From positions 40,001 to 85,405 of the forward strand of contig CABYUS010000001.1 of the NCBI GenBank assembly GCA_902522225.1: a stretch of 45,405 nucleotides of DNA. The letters are read 5' to 3'. Shown here piece by piece: positions 10,302 to 18,536 of the stretch (its first letter is position 1; every line of letters begins with the position of its first letter). The notes under the pieces are model-generated. The model ran no database searches and was not told the origin of the DNA. It worked only from the letters and a program-made list of their open reading frames with translations. The DNA is from an uncultured Pelagibacteraceae bacterium. GTDB taxonomy: Bacteria; Pseudomonadota; Alphaproteobacteria; Pelagibacterales; Pelagibacteraceae. The translations under genes and the position numbers were made by a program.

Positions 10302-11390
10302 TAAAAAAATTACAAATAAAAAAATCAAAACTAAAATTATAGGAAGTCTATATTTTTTTAACAAGCTCAAATAATCATAATATAAATTATTTTTCATTAC
10401 TAAATTTTGAGAGTTATGAGTTTTTCCCTGGAAACCTTTTTGTCTACCTATGTTAAGAAATTTATTTTTTCTATCTTGAAAAATTTCTTCCCTACTCATT
10501 TTTAATAAATCAGAGAGATTTTTTTCTAAAGATATTTTAACATTCTTAAGTATCTCATCTCTGTTTCGATGAGCACCACCAATCGGTTCTGAAATTTTTT
10601 CATCTATAATGCCCAAGCTTAATAAATCATCTGCAGAAAGCTTCATCGCTTTGGCAGCTTGAAGTGTTTTGCTGGGATCTCTCCAAAGTATAGTCGCACA
10701 TCCTTCAGGAGAAATTACAGAATAAATTGCATTCTCAAACATAAGAACTCTATTTGAAGATGCTAATGCAATCGCTCCTCCTGACCCTCCTTCTCCAATT
10801 ATAATTGAAATAGTTGGAACTTTAATTTCCATACTGCATTGAATACTTCTAGCAATTGCCTCTGCTTGACCTCTTTCTTCTGCCCCTGCCCCAGGGTATG
10901 CTCCAGGTGTATCAATAAATATAATTATTGGAATATTAAATTTATCAGCTAATTTCATGAGCCTAATTGATTTTCTATATCCTTCGGGCCTCATCATTCC
11001 AAAATTTTTTTCTATTCTTGTGTTTAAATCTTCACCTTTTTCTTGTCCAATAATTAAAACTGAGCTGTTATTAAATCTTGCAAAACCTGTTGTTACAGAC
11101 TTATCCTCTGAAAAAAACCTATCTCCTTCTAGAGGAACAAAATCCTCAAATAGTTTATTTATAAAAAAACTAGATTTAGGTCTATCTTCGTGTCTTGCAA
11201 CCTGTGTTTTTTCCCACGGATTTAAGTTTTGATAGATCTCCTTTAGTTTAAGATCAATTTCGCTTTGAATATTTGAAATTTTTTCTGTCTCTACTTTAGA
11301 TATGCCTTGATTTTGAAAAGGATCCCTTAGATTTTTTAGGTCATCTTCAAGTTTTTCAATATTTTTTTCAAAATCTAAATAATTTTTCAT
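10296..11390 (-). CDS. accA: Acetyl-CoA carboxylase carboxyltransferase subunit alpha, with C-terminal hydrophobic tail
   Basis: AccA, with AccD, transfers the carboxyl group from biotin to acetyl-CoA, giving malonyl-CoA for fatty-acid synthesis. The first 318 residues or so match the family, including RPEGYRKSIRLMKLAD, the oxyanion-hole regions DTPGAYPGAGAEERGQ and GEGGSGGAIAL, and ISPEGCATILWRD. The protein is 364 aa, roughly 45 longer than E. coli AccA (319 aa). The extra C-terminus is a short linker, then YYDYLSLLKKYR and a final hydrophobic run PIILVLIFLFVIFLL that could anchor it in the membrane. The frame through the tail is clean. accD is at 33.6 kb; the subunits are unlinked. Confidence 0.94.
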   Translation of the reverse strand: MKNYLDFEKNIEKLEDDLKNLRDPFQNQGISKVETEKISNIQSEIDLKLKEIYQNLNPWEKTQVARHEDRPKSSFFINKLFEDFVPLEGDRFFSEDKSVTTGFARFNNSSVLIIGQEKGEDLNTRIEKNFGMMRPEGYRKSIRLMKLADKFNIPIIIFIDTPGAYPGAGAEERGQAEAIARSIQCSMEIKVPTISIIIGEGGSGGAIALASSNRVLMFENAIYSVISPEGCATILWRDPSKTLQAAKAMKLSADDLLSLGIIDEKISEPIGGAHRNRDEILKNVKISLEKNLSDLLKMSREEIFQDRKNKFLNIGRQKGFQGKTHNSQNLVMKNNLYYDYLSLLKKYRLPIILVLIFLFVIFLL

Positions 11391-11450
11391 ACAATTTCTA
11401 TTGTAATATTTTAAAATAAAGGCAATAAAATGTTATAATATTTTTATTAA

Positions 11451-13604
11451 ATGAGAGAAGAATACGTAAAAATTAAAAATTTAACAATATCAGAAAAACT
11501 GTTTGATTTTGTAAATACTGAGGTACTGCCAGCAACTGATATTGGTATAAATGAATTCTGGGATGGTTTTGACACAGCAGTGCATATTTTGACACCAAAA
11601 AATAAATTACTTTTAGAAAGAAGGGAAAAATTACAACAAAAAATTGATAGTTGGCATAAAGATAATAAATCAAAAACTTTTAATCCATCAGAATACGAAA
11701 AGTTTTTATATGAAATTGATTATTTAAAGAATGAAGGAAAAGACTTTAAAATTGTTACAAAAAATGTTGATGAGGAGATTTCAAGTATTTGTGCACCTCA
11801 ACTTGTCTGTCCTGTTTCAAATGCAAGATTTATTTTAAATGCAGCAAATGCAAGATGGGTAAGCCTTTATGATAGCTTGTACGGAAGTAATATTATAGAA
11901 TCTGAAGAGTCTGGTAGCGAGAGATATGACCCAGAAAGAGGTTTAGAGGTAATAAAATATACTAAAAATTTTTTAGATAAATATTTTTCTATCGAACCTG
12001 ATAGCTGGAAAAACGTTAATAAGATTGAAATTAATGGAAAAGATTTAAATTTATTTACATATAAAAATAAATCTAAACTTAAAAATAAAGAAAAATTTGT
12101 AGGTTACAGAGGAAATCCAGAAAAACCAGGAGCCATAATTTTAAAAAATAATAATCTACATATTGAAATTATAATTAATCCTAACGCATTCAGTGCAAAG
12201 AGTGACCCAGCTGGAATAAGTGACATCATAGTTGAGTCTGCAGTTACAACAATTTGTGATCATGAAGATTCGGTTGCTGCGGTTGATGCTGAAGATAAAG
12301 TGTTGGGATATAGAAATTGGTTAGGTCTTATGAAAGGCAGTTTACAAACTAGCTTTGTTAAATCAGGTAAAATTTATGTAAGAAAGCTTAATCCAGACCG
12401 TAAATATACATCACCAAATGGAGAAGAATTTAGGCTAAATGGAAGATCATTGTTATTGTGCAGAAATGTAGGTCATCTAATGACTAATTCTGCAATACTT
12501 TTAAAAGATGGGTCTGAAATACCTGAAGGAATAATGGATTCGTTTATCACAGTTACGTGTGCACTTCATGATTTAAAGAAAAGAAGAAATTCAAAAAATG
12601 GATCTGTTTATATTGTAAAACCTAAAATGCATGGCCCAGATGAATGTAGTTTCACAAATGAGATTTTTGACCACGTTGAGAATTTGCTTAAGTTAGAAAA
12701 AAATACAATTAAAATTGGATTAATGGATGAAGAAAGACGTACCTCTATAAATTTAAAAGAATGTGTTAGAGCTTTGAAAGATAGAATAGTATTTCAAAAT
12801 ACTGGCTTTCTTGACAGAACAGGTGATGAAATACATACAAGTAATAATGCTGGTCCAATGATCAAAAAAGGGGAAATGAAAAAAACAAAATGGATACAGG
12901 CGTACGAAAATAATAATGTAGAAGTTGGTTTAAAATGTGGTTTTTCAGGAGTTGCTCAAATAGGAAAAGGTATGTTTGCTATGCCAGATTTGATGGCTGA
13001 AATGATGAAGGAAAAGATTTCTCATCCATTATCGGGTGCAAATTGTGCTTGGGTACCAAGCCCTACTGCAGCTGCACTTCATTCTTTGCATTATCATGAA
13101 GTTGATGTTTTTGGAGTTCACAAAAAAATTATTGAAAAAAATAATTTATCTAATAGGAAAGATTTATTAACTATTCCAATTGCTGATAGACCTAATTGGT
13201 CAATTGATGAAATTAATGTAGAAATTTCTAATTCAGCACAGAGTATCTTGGGTTATGTTGTAAGATGGATTGATCAATCAGTTGGATGCTCAAAAGTTCC
13301 TGATATAAATGATATAGAGCTCATGGAGGATCGAGCAACATTAAGAATATCCTCACAACATATTGGTAATTGGATAAAACATGGAATTTGCAGCAAGAAA
13401 AGAGTTTTGGAAATTTTAAAAAAAATGGCCAAGGTAGTTGATAGGCAAAATAAAAATGATCCTAATTATACAAATATGTCTCCTAATTATGATAAGTCTA
13501 TTGCTTTTAAAGCTGCGTGTGACTTAATTTTTCATGCTGAGTCCAGTCCAAACGGATACACCGAACCAATATTACATTTAAACAGATTAATTAAAAAAGC
13601 TTAA
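11451..13604 (+). CDS. glcB: Malate synthase G
   Basis: Malate synthase G (717 aa, typical for the monomeric G isoform) condenses glyoxylate with acetyl-CoA to malate. Family landmarks include the opening ADIGINEFWDGFD-like stretch, the glyoxylate/magnesium region TTICDHEDSVAAVDAEDK, LKDRIVFQNTGFLDRTGDEIH with the active-site Arg, GANCAWVPSPTAAALH, and near the C-terminus MEDRATLRISSQH, which carries the catalytic Asp (Asp631 in E. coli). No isocitrate lyase gene is in the window, so the glyoxylate source, whether the isocitrate lyase shunt or glycolate oxidation, cannot be decided here. It stands alone, 60 bp from divergent accA. Confidence 0.96.
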   Translation: MREEYVKIKNLTISEKLFDFVNTEVLPATDIGINEFWDGFDTAVHILTPKNKLLLERREKLQQKIDSWHKDNKSKTFNPSEYEKFLYEIDYLKNEGKDFKIVTKNVDEEISSICAPQLVCPVSNARFILNAANARWVSLYDSLYGSNIIESEESGSERYDPERGLEVIKYTKNFLDKYFSIEPDSWKNVNKIEINGKDLNLFTYKNKSKLKNKEKFVGYRGNPEKPGAIILKNNNLHIEIIINPNAFSAKSDPAGISDIIVESAVTTICDHEDSVAAVDAEDKVLGYRNWLGLMKGSLQTSFVKSGKIYVRKLNPDRKYTSPNGEEFRLNGRSLLLCRNVGHLMTNSAILLKDGSEIPEGIMDSFITVTCALHDLKKRRNSKNGSVYIVKPKMHGPDECSFTNEIFDHVENLLKLEKNTIKIGLMDEERRTSINLKECVRALKDRIVFQNTGFLDRTGDEIHTSNNAGPMIKKGEMKKTKWIQAYENNNVEVGLKCGFSGVAQIGKGMFAMPDLMAEMMKEKISHPLSGANCAWVPSPTAAALHSLHYHEVDVFGVHKKIIEKNNLSNRKDLLTIPIADRPNWSIDEINVEISNSAQSILGYVVRWIDQSVGCSKVPDINDIELMEDRATLRISSQHIGNWIKHGICSKKRVLEILKKMAKVVDRQNKNDPNYTNMSPNYDKSIAFKAACDLIFHAESSPNGYTEPILHLNRLIKKA

Positions 13605-13614
13605 ATACTCTAAC

Positions 13615-14220
13615 TTAACTTTCTATCTCTTTTCTATTTTTGAAAGCTGATAACAATGTTCCATCATCTAAATTTTCAATTTCACCCCCTACTGGCAATC
13701 CTTGAGCTAATTTGGAAATTTTTACCCCAGTTTCCCTTAAACTATCTTGAATATAAAAAGCAGTTGTTTGCCCCTCAATTGTTGCACTTGTGGCAATAAT
13801 AACCTCTTCTATTGAATCTCTTTTAACTCTATCAACTAATGACTGTATTAACAAATCTTCACTCCTATTGTCATTTGAAGAAGATATTGTGCCACCTAAA
13901 ATATGGAAGTAGCCTTTATAAATGCTTGAGTTTTCTATGCTCCATTGATCTGAAATATTTTCAACAACACAAATTTTATTATAAGAGTTATTAGTGTCTT
14001 CACAATTATTACACCCTTTTAAATTTGATTTTAACATTCCACAATTTTGACATCTAGAAACATTTTTGTAAATTTCTGACAATACGTTGCTCATTGGCAA
14101 CATAATTTCTTCTCTATTATTAATTAACTTTAAAATAATTCTTTTTGCAGATTTAGGTCCTAGGCCAGGAAGTCTTGATATTAATTTTATTAAATTATCT
14201 AATTCAGTAATGTTATCCAT
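13615..14220 (-). CDS. recR: Recombination mediator protein RecR
   Basis: RecR (201 aa) works with RecO, and often RecF, to load RecA on SSB-coated gaps. The helix-hairpin-helix with LPGLGPKSAKRI at residues 17-28 binds DNA. The zinc finger uses Cys57, Cys60, Cys70 and Cys73 (RCQNCGMLKSNLKGCNNC), followed by the Toprim domain and the C-terminal Walker B-like LAQGLPVGGEIENLDDGTL. It starts 3 bp after ebfC, in the order dnaX-ebfC-recR, which is conserved across many bacteria and is seen with the SRP RNA in front in Bacillus as well. Confidence 0.96.
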   Translation of the reverse strand: MDNITELDNLIKLISRLPGLGPKSAKRIILKLINNREEIMLPMSNVLSEIYKNVSRCQNCGMLKSNLKGCNNCEDTNNSYNKICVVENISDQWSIENSSIYKGYFHILGGTISSSNDNRSEDLLIQSLVDRVKRDSIEEVIIATSATIEGQTTAFYIQDSLRETGVKISKLAQGLPVGGEIENLDDGTLLSAFKNRKEIES

Positions 14221-14223
14221 ACT

Positions 14224-14547
14224 TTACAATGGCCATTTTATACTTGATAGATCAAATCCACCAGCAGCTTTTGATATTTCGTCTTTTGTTTTTGATTTTA
14301 ATTGTGCTTTTGCATTATTGTAAGCAGCTACAATTAAATCTTCAATAATCATTTTATCCTCTTTAAGAGTTTCATCAGACAGTTCTAGCTTGACCATTTC
14401 CCACTCCCCATTGATTGTTACTCTGACAGAATTTGAACCAGAAACACCTGTTGCAGTAATACTTTTAATTTTTTCCTGACTTTCTCTCATTTTGCTTTCC
14501 ATTTCTTTTGCTTTATTTATTATTTTAGAAAAATCAGTCATTTTCAT
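14224..14547 (-). CDS. ebfC: YbaB/EbfC family nucleoid-associated protein
   Basis: A 107-aa YbaB/EbfC protein: a small dimeric DNA-binding protein associated with the nucleoid. The pattern is typical: N-terminal helix with KIINKAKEMESKMRESQEKIK, a beta sheet with SVRVTINGEWEMVKLELSDE, and a C-terminal helix with AAYNNAKAQLKSKTKDEISK. The conserved C-terminal glycine stretch is short (AAGGFDLSSIKWPL). Its start lies inside the 3' end of dnaX (14-bp overlap), and recR follows 3 bp later, so all three are likely one transcript. Confidence 0.92.
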   Translation of the reverse strand: MKMTDFSKIINKAKEMESKMRESQEKIKSITATGVSGSNSVRVTINGEWEMVKLELSDETLKEDKMIIEDLIVAAYNNAKAQLKSKTKDEISKAAGGFDLSSIKWPL

Positions 14548-16189
14548 TTCCTATATTTTTTTTTGATATTAGATCAGCATCTGAAAAGCTTTCAAGAAAT
14601 TTTTTATAAATTTCAGAATCTTTTGCCTCCTCTAAAATTTTATTTCTTTTAAAAGATTTCATTTTTGTAATTGGCATATCACCTTGAAGTTTTGAAAATG
14701 ATATAATCCATCTTTGATTAGTCCATTCATAAAGCTTGGAAGATATATCTTTTACAAAGTTTTTATCTAGATTTTCATTAAACGAAATTTCAATTCTAGG
14801 AATTTCAAAACTAACTAGACTCACATTGTTTTCTAATTCATATTTCAACTTTAATTCTTTTTTTTCAATACACGTCTTTACTAAATTATCGAATGTGTCA
14901 ATTTTAATTAAGCTTTCATTAATCTTTTTTTCTTGGACAACATTTTTAATTTGTCCAATTGTTGTATTGGAATTTTCTACAGTTTTTGTCTCTGGTAACG
15001 CTTTTTTTGTAACTGCATTAATTTTATTATCTGTTTCAATCATAGTATTCTTTTCATTACTGATTAACAGATCATCCGAGTCAATTTTTTTTCTTACGTA
15101 AAGAAGTCTTATTAAAAACATTTCTAAGGATATATTAGGATCAGATACAATCTCTATTTCGCTCAAGGTTTTAATTGTAAATTGCCAAAATAACAACAAA
15201 GTCGAGCTTTCTAAGCTCTCAGCAATCTTTACAATTTTATCATGATCATCATTGTTTAGATTAAAATTATTTCCATTTTTATCTATGAAAGAAATATTTT
15301 TTAAATAGTAAAGTATTTCTAAAAAATCATTAAGAAAAATTTTGGGATCTACACCTTGATTATAAATAGATCTATAGATATCAATTACTTTATTTTCGTT
15401 TCCAGAAAATAAATATTCAAATAACTCTATTAAGTTAGTTTTATCAAAATACCCAAATATTTTTTGTGCTTCTTTGATATCTAATTTATTATTATCATCT
15501 GAAGATATTAATGCTCTATCTAATAATGATAACGCATCTCTCACTGACCCTTCTGAAATTCTTACAATAAGTTTTATTACATCATCAGATATATTGCCAT
15601 TTTCTTTTTTAGAAACACTTTTAATAAACGTAAATAATTCATCCGACTTAACTCTTGAAAGATCAAATCTAGTGCATCTTGATAAAACTGTTACTGGAAT
15701 TTTTTTTACCTCAGTTGTGGCGAATATAAATTTAAGATATTCAGGTGGTTCTTCCAATGTTTTTAATAAAGCATTAAATGCTTGTTTACTTAACATGTGA
15801 ACTTCATCGATAATGAAGATTTTATATTTTGCTGAGGTTGGGCCGTATCTTGAAAATTCAATTAATTCTCTAACGTCATCAATTCCGGTTTTACTCGCTG
15901 CATCAATTTCTAAAACATCAATGTGATTTGAATTAGTTATTGCATCACAGTTTTCACATTTTTCTGTACATTGATTTTCAATTCTTGCTGTACAATTGAG
16001 AGATTTGGCTAAAACTCTGGCTATTGTTGTTTTACCCACTCCCCTAATTCCTGTGAACAAATAAGCGTTTGAAACTTTGTTTTGCTTAATTGCCTTAGAA
16101 ATAGTTTCCGCAACGACATCTTGTCCAATTAGATCCTCAAAATTTTGAGGTCTATATTTGAGTGCTAATACTTGTTTTTCTTTGTTCAT
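14534..16189 (-). CDS. dnaX: DNA polymerase III subunit gamma/tau
   Basis: DnaX forms the ATPase core of the sliding-clamp loader. I choose the ATG at 16189 (MNKEKQVLALKYRPQNF, 551 aa). A TTG seven codons upstream in frame would put the start inside the SRP RNA gene. Landmarks: Walker A GIRGVGKTT at about 47-55, a zinc module with four Cys (NCTARIENQC, EKCENC), Walker B IIDEVHML, sensor 1 FATTEVKKIP and the SRC motif LSRCTRFDL. The C-terminal tau part from about residue 370 is Lys/Asn rich and poorly conserved. There is no obvious slippery A-run giving a short gamma form that I would trust in such AT-rich DNA. The start is 8 bp from the 3' end of ffs. Confidence 0.95.
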   Translation of the reverse strand: MNKEKQVLALKYRPQNFEDLIGQDVVAETISKAIKQNKVSNAYLFTGIRGVGKTTIARVLAKSLNCTARIENQCTEKCENCDAITNSNHIDVLEIDAASKTGIDDVRELIEFSRYGPTSAKYKIFIIDEVHMLSKQAFNALLKTLEEPPEYLKFIFATTEVKKIPVTVLSRCTRFDLSRVKSDELFTFIKSVSKKENGNISDDVIKLIVRISEGSVRDALSLLDRALISSDDNNKLDIKEAQKIFGYFDKTNLIELFEYLFSGNENKVIDIYRSIYNQGVDPKIFLNDFLEILYYLKNISFIDKNGNNFNLNNDDHDKIVKIAESLESSTLLLFWQFTIKTLSEIEIVSDPNISLEMFLIRLLYVRKKIDSDDLLISNEKNTMIETDNKINAVTKKALPETKTVENSNTTIGQIKNVVQEKKINESLIKIDTFDNLVKTCIEKKELKLKYELENNVSLVSFEIPRIEISFNENLDKNFVKDISSKLYEWTNQRWIISFSKLQGDMPITKMKSFKRNKILEEAKDSEIYKKFLESFSDADLISKKNIGNEND

Positions 16190-16197
16190 TTTTTTAA

Positions 16198-16285
16198 GGA
16201 GACCAACCAACCTGAAAAATAATCATTACCCTTGCTATCTTTCGATTCTAGGGGAGTTCATGTTACTGCCACCTGACTGGCCTCC
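16198..16285 (-). ncRNA. ffs: Signal recognition particle RNA (4.5S, small bacterial type)
   Basis: An 88-nt RNA on the minus strand that folds as a small SRP RNA. The terminal helix pairs 5' GGAGGCCA with 3' UGGUCUCC (8 pairs, one G-U) and continues through about five more mostly G-U/A-U pairs. The apical domain reads CCCC-UAGA-AUC-GAAA-GAU-AGCA-AGGG: a GNRA tetraloop on a 3-bp stem, then an internal loop with the conserved 3' AGCA that binds Ffh M domain. The 5' side of that loop (UAGA) differs from the usual CAGG/UCAG type. Position directly before dnaX-ebfC-recR is the same as the scr gene in Bacillus subtilis, which supports the call. A covariance-model search would settle it. Confidence 0.8.
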
Positions 16286-16291
16286 ATATGT

Positions 16292-16322
16292 ATTTTAAAC
16301 TGAAATAGTTTTAATTCTACAA
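16292..16322 (-). promoter_or_regulatory. Candidate sigma-70 promoter of ffs
   Basis: On the minus strand TAAAAT (16297-16292) sits 6 bases before the first paired base of the SRP RNA, the right place for a -10 box. TTGTAG (16322-16317) lies 19 bases further upstream as a weak -35. The gap between pheA and ffs holds little else. Base composition makes chance matches common, so the spacing to the RNA 5' end is the main argument. Confidence 0.4.
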
Positions 16323-16334
16323 GAAAAATGTAAA

Positions 16335-17168
16335 TTATTTAATTTTTCTAAAATTACTTGCTTCGTAAACACCCAGAATATCTAAACTAACTGTATGGAA
16401 TCCCAATTCTTCAAGAGATTTTTGAACTTTTGGATCCTCTATATGTCCATAAATATCGCAGATAAATAAATATTGCTCAAATGAATTTTTATCGGAAAAA
16501 CTTTCTAATTTGCTTAAATTTACATTATTAGTTGCAAAGCCACCTAAGCATTTATAAAGAGCTGCTGGCTTATTTTTAACTTTAAAAATACAACTAGTGA
16601 TATATTTTTTCTTATCATAATTAGGTTGAGATTTTTTTTTACCCATAATCAAGAATCTAGTTACGTTTCCAGTTTCATCTTCTATATTTTTCTTTAAAAT
16701 TTTTAAATTATATATTTTTGCTGCTAAAGATGAAGCTATTGCTGCTTCACTGACATTTTTATTTTCACTTAAATATTTAGCACTACCAGCTGTATCTGCT
16801 GCAATAATTGTAGAAAACTTATATTTGCTAATAATTTTTTGACACTGAGAAATAGCTTGTGAATGTGAACGAACACTCTTTATTTTACTTAAAACTGTGT
16901 TCTTATTTGCAATAAGATTGTGGGAAACTAGTTGAAAGTGTTCCGCAAAAATTTGTAATTTATATTTGTTCATTAAATATTGTGTATCAGCGACTCTACC
17001 TGCTATCGAATTTTCAACAGGAATAATGCAATTATACTCGCTGTTCTCAACACATAATTTGAAACAATCTTCAAAAGTATTACAAGGTATTACTTCAATT
17101 TCTGGAAAAACCTCTTGAGCCGCTAAATGAGAGTAAGCACCTGGAAAACCTTGATATAAAATTTTCAT
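16335..17168 (-). CDS. pheA: Prephenate dehydratase
   Basis: A monofunctional prephenate dehydratase (277 aa, no chorismate mutase domain), which makes phenylpyruvate for phenylalanine. The catalytic domain has FPGAYSHLAAQEVFP at the start, PVENSIAGRV, HSQAISQC and the signature NVTRFLIMGKK. The C-terminal ACT domain, about residues 190-277, with KPAALYKCLGGFATNNVNLSKLES, is the usual site of phenylalanine feedback. Its ATG overlaps the kdsB stop by 4 bases (ATGA), so the two are translationally coupled. The 49-bp gap to the SRP RNA appears to be that RNA's promoter. Confidence 0.95.
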   Translation of the reverse strand: MKILYQGFPGAYSHLAAQEVFPEIEVIPCNTFEDCFKLCVENSEYNCIIPVENSIAGRVADTQYLMNKYKLQIFAEHFQLVSHNLIANKNTVLSKIKSVRSHSQAISQCQKIISKYKFSTIIAADTAGSAKYLSENKNVSEAAIASSLAAKIYNLKILKKNIEDETGNVTRFLIMGKKKSQPNYDKKKYITSCIFKVKNKPAALYKCLGGFATNNVNLSKLESFSDKNSFEQYLFICDIYGHIEDPKVQKSLEELGFHTVSLDILGVYEASNFRKIK

Positions 17169-17908
17169 ACTTTATTGTATTCCATTATTTTTTTCATATC
17201 TAGATAATCTTCTTTAGTATCTACACCTTTAAAATGTGACCCAGCTAAAACTACATTAATATCAATATCATTATCTAAAGCTCTCAACTGCTCTAAATTA
17301 TTTTTCTTTTCATTTATACTTTGAGGCAACATCACAAATTGTTTTAATGTTGAAACTTTAAATTGATATATGCCTATATGATGATAAAAATTAATTTGAT
17401 TTGAAATATCTATCTTTCTAACAAAATTATTTGCTTTAATTAAATTATTTTTAGTTAATTCTTTTTCAGTTGTTACCTTAACAATATTCTGATTTTCGAT
17501 ATCCTCTTTTTTTTTTAGTTTACTTGCCATTGTTCCAAGTTCGCAATTACTTTTGACTACTAAATGATTTAAATTGATTATATCTTCGGGATTAACTAAT
17601 GGCTCATCACCTTGTAAATTAATTATATATTCTGTTTCATAAAACTTAAGTTTTGTTAACGCTTCATATATTCTATCTGTTCCTGTTTTGTGATGTGAAC
17701 CTGTCATGAGTACTTCGTTTCCACTTTCTTTAACCACATCAAAAATCTCTTTGTCTTCAGTTGCAACTATTACTCTACCTATTTTTGTTGAGAGAGCTTT
17801 TTTTACAACGTGTAAAATCATTGGAATGCCATTTATTTCTAGCAATGGTTTTCCAGGGAGTCTTGCAGCAGACAATCTAGAAGGTATTAGAATTAGTGTT
17901 TTGGACAT
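17165..17908 (-). CDS. kdsB: 3-deoxy-manno-octulosonate cytidylyltransferase
   Basis: KdsB (247 aa) activates KDO with CTP to CMP-KDO for lipopolysaccharide core synthesis. The nucleotide-binding opening LIPSRLSAARLPGKPLLEINGIPMI is typical, as are the VIVATEDKEI, GTDRIYEA and NLQGDEPLV motifs, and YHHIGIYQF in the second half. It is the upstream member of a coupled pair with pheA, which is metabolically unrelated. kdsD, for another KDO step, lies at 23.9 kb. The divergent gap to the cytochrome c gene carries a small hairpin. Confidence 0.95.
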   Translation of the reverse strand: MSKTLILIPSRLSAARLPGKPLLEINGIPMILHVVKKALSTKIGRVIVATEDKEIFDVVKESGNEVLMTGSHHKTGTDRIYEALTKLKFYETEYIINLQGDEPLVNPEDIINLNHLVVKSNCELGTMASKLKKKEDIENQNIVKVTTEKELTKNNLIKANNFVRKIDISNQINFYHHIGIYQFKVSTLKQFVMLPQSINEKKNNLEQLRALDNDIDINVVLAGSHFKGVDTKEDYLDMKKIMEYNKV

Positions 17909-17925
17909 TTCTTCTTAATATATCG

Positions 17926-17942
17926 TGCGTCCAACAGACGCA
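17926..17942. promoter_or_regulatory. Short GC-rich hairpin in the kdsB / cytochrome c divergent gap
   Basis: TGCGTC and GACGCA are perfect 6-bp inverted arms around CAACA. It lies 18 bases upstream of kdsB in an otherwise AT-rich 97-bp gap. It is not followed by a T-run on either strand, so a terminator is unlikely; an operator or leader hairpin is possible. The evidence is only the symmetry and the local GC contrast. Confidence 0.3.
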
Positions 17943-18005
17943 AATTATTTAACTAAACTTATATTTTTTTATAATTATCATGTTATATCTTAAAAATAAA
18001 AGAAA

Positions 18006-18536
18006 ATGGATTCGTTCGAATTTAATAAAATAGTTGCAGCAATTATCCTTACTGTAGTGGTAGTACTGGGCCTTGATAGAATTTCAGACTTACTTTTCAA
18101 AGTAGATCAGCCGACTGTATCAGGTTATAAGGTAGATTTAGATACTACTATGACGGCTAGTGTGACAGATGGAGGCTCTCAACTAGATCTTCAAGCCTTT
18201 TTTGCATCAGCAAGTGTTGAGCAAGGAAAATCAGTTTTTAAAAAATGTGCAGCCTGCCATAGTATAAAAAAAGGTGGTAAAAATAATATTGGTCCAGCTT
18301 TATACTCTGTGGTTGGTAGAGATGTGGCGGGAGTTACAGGCTATAAATATTCCAAATCATTAGTTGCATATGGAAAACAGTGGAGTGTTGAAGAGTTAAA
18401 TGGCTTTCTTTTAAAACCAGCTAAATGGATAAAAGGAAACAAAATGGGATTTGCTGGATTAAAAAAAGAGGAAGATAGAGCGTCAGTAATTCTTTATCTA
18501 AATGCGAATGGAGATGAACCCATTACTTTACCTTAA
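18006..18536 (+). CDS. Membrane-anchored c-type cytochrome (CycM-like)
   Basis: A 176-aa class I cytochrome c. An N-terminal uncleaved anchor covers residues about 8-24 (IVAAIILTVVVVLGL), followed by a linker. The haem motif CAACH is at 81-85, with the cytochrome c2-like IGPALYSVVGRDVAG after it and Met147 (KGNKMGFAG) as sixth ligand. This architecture matches the membrane-bound cytochrome c (CycM/c552 type) of alphaproteobacteria that passes electrons from the bc1 complex to cytochrome oxidase. The exact partner is inferred. The 3' end overlaps argF by 9 bp, tail to tail. Confidence 0.9.
   Translation: MDSFEFNKIVAAIILTVVVVLGLDRISDLLFKVDQPTVSGYKVDLDTTMTASVTDGGSQLDLQAFFASASVEQGKSVFKKCAACHSIKKGGKNNIGPALYSVVGRDVAGVTGYKYSKSLVAYGKQWSVEELNGFLLKPAKWIKGNKMGFAGLKKEEDRASVILYLNANGDEPITLP

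Noticed and set aside
16190-16210. TTG start for dnaX
   Set aside because: Would lie inside the SRP RNA 3' helix; the ATG at 16189 gives the usual N-terminus.
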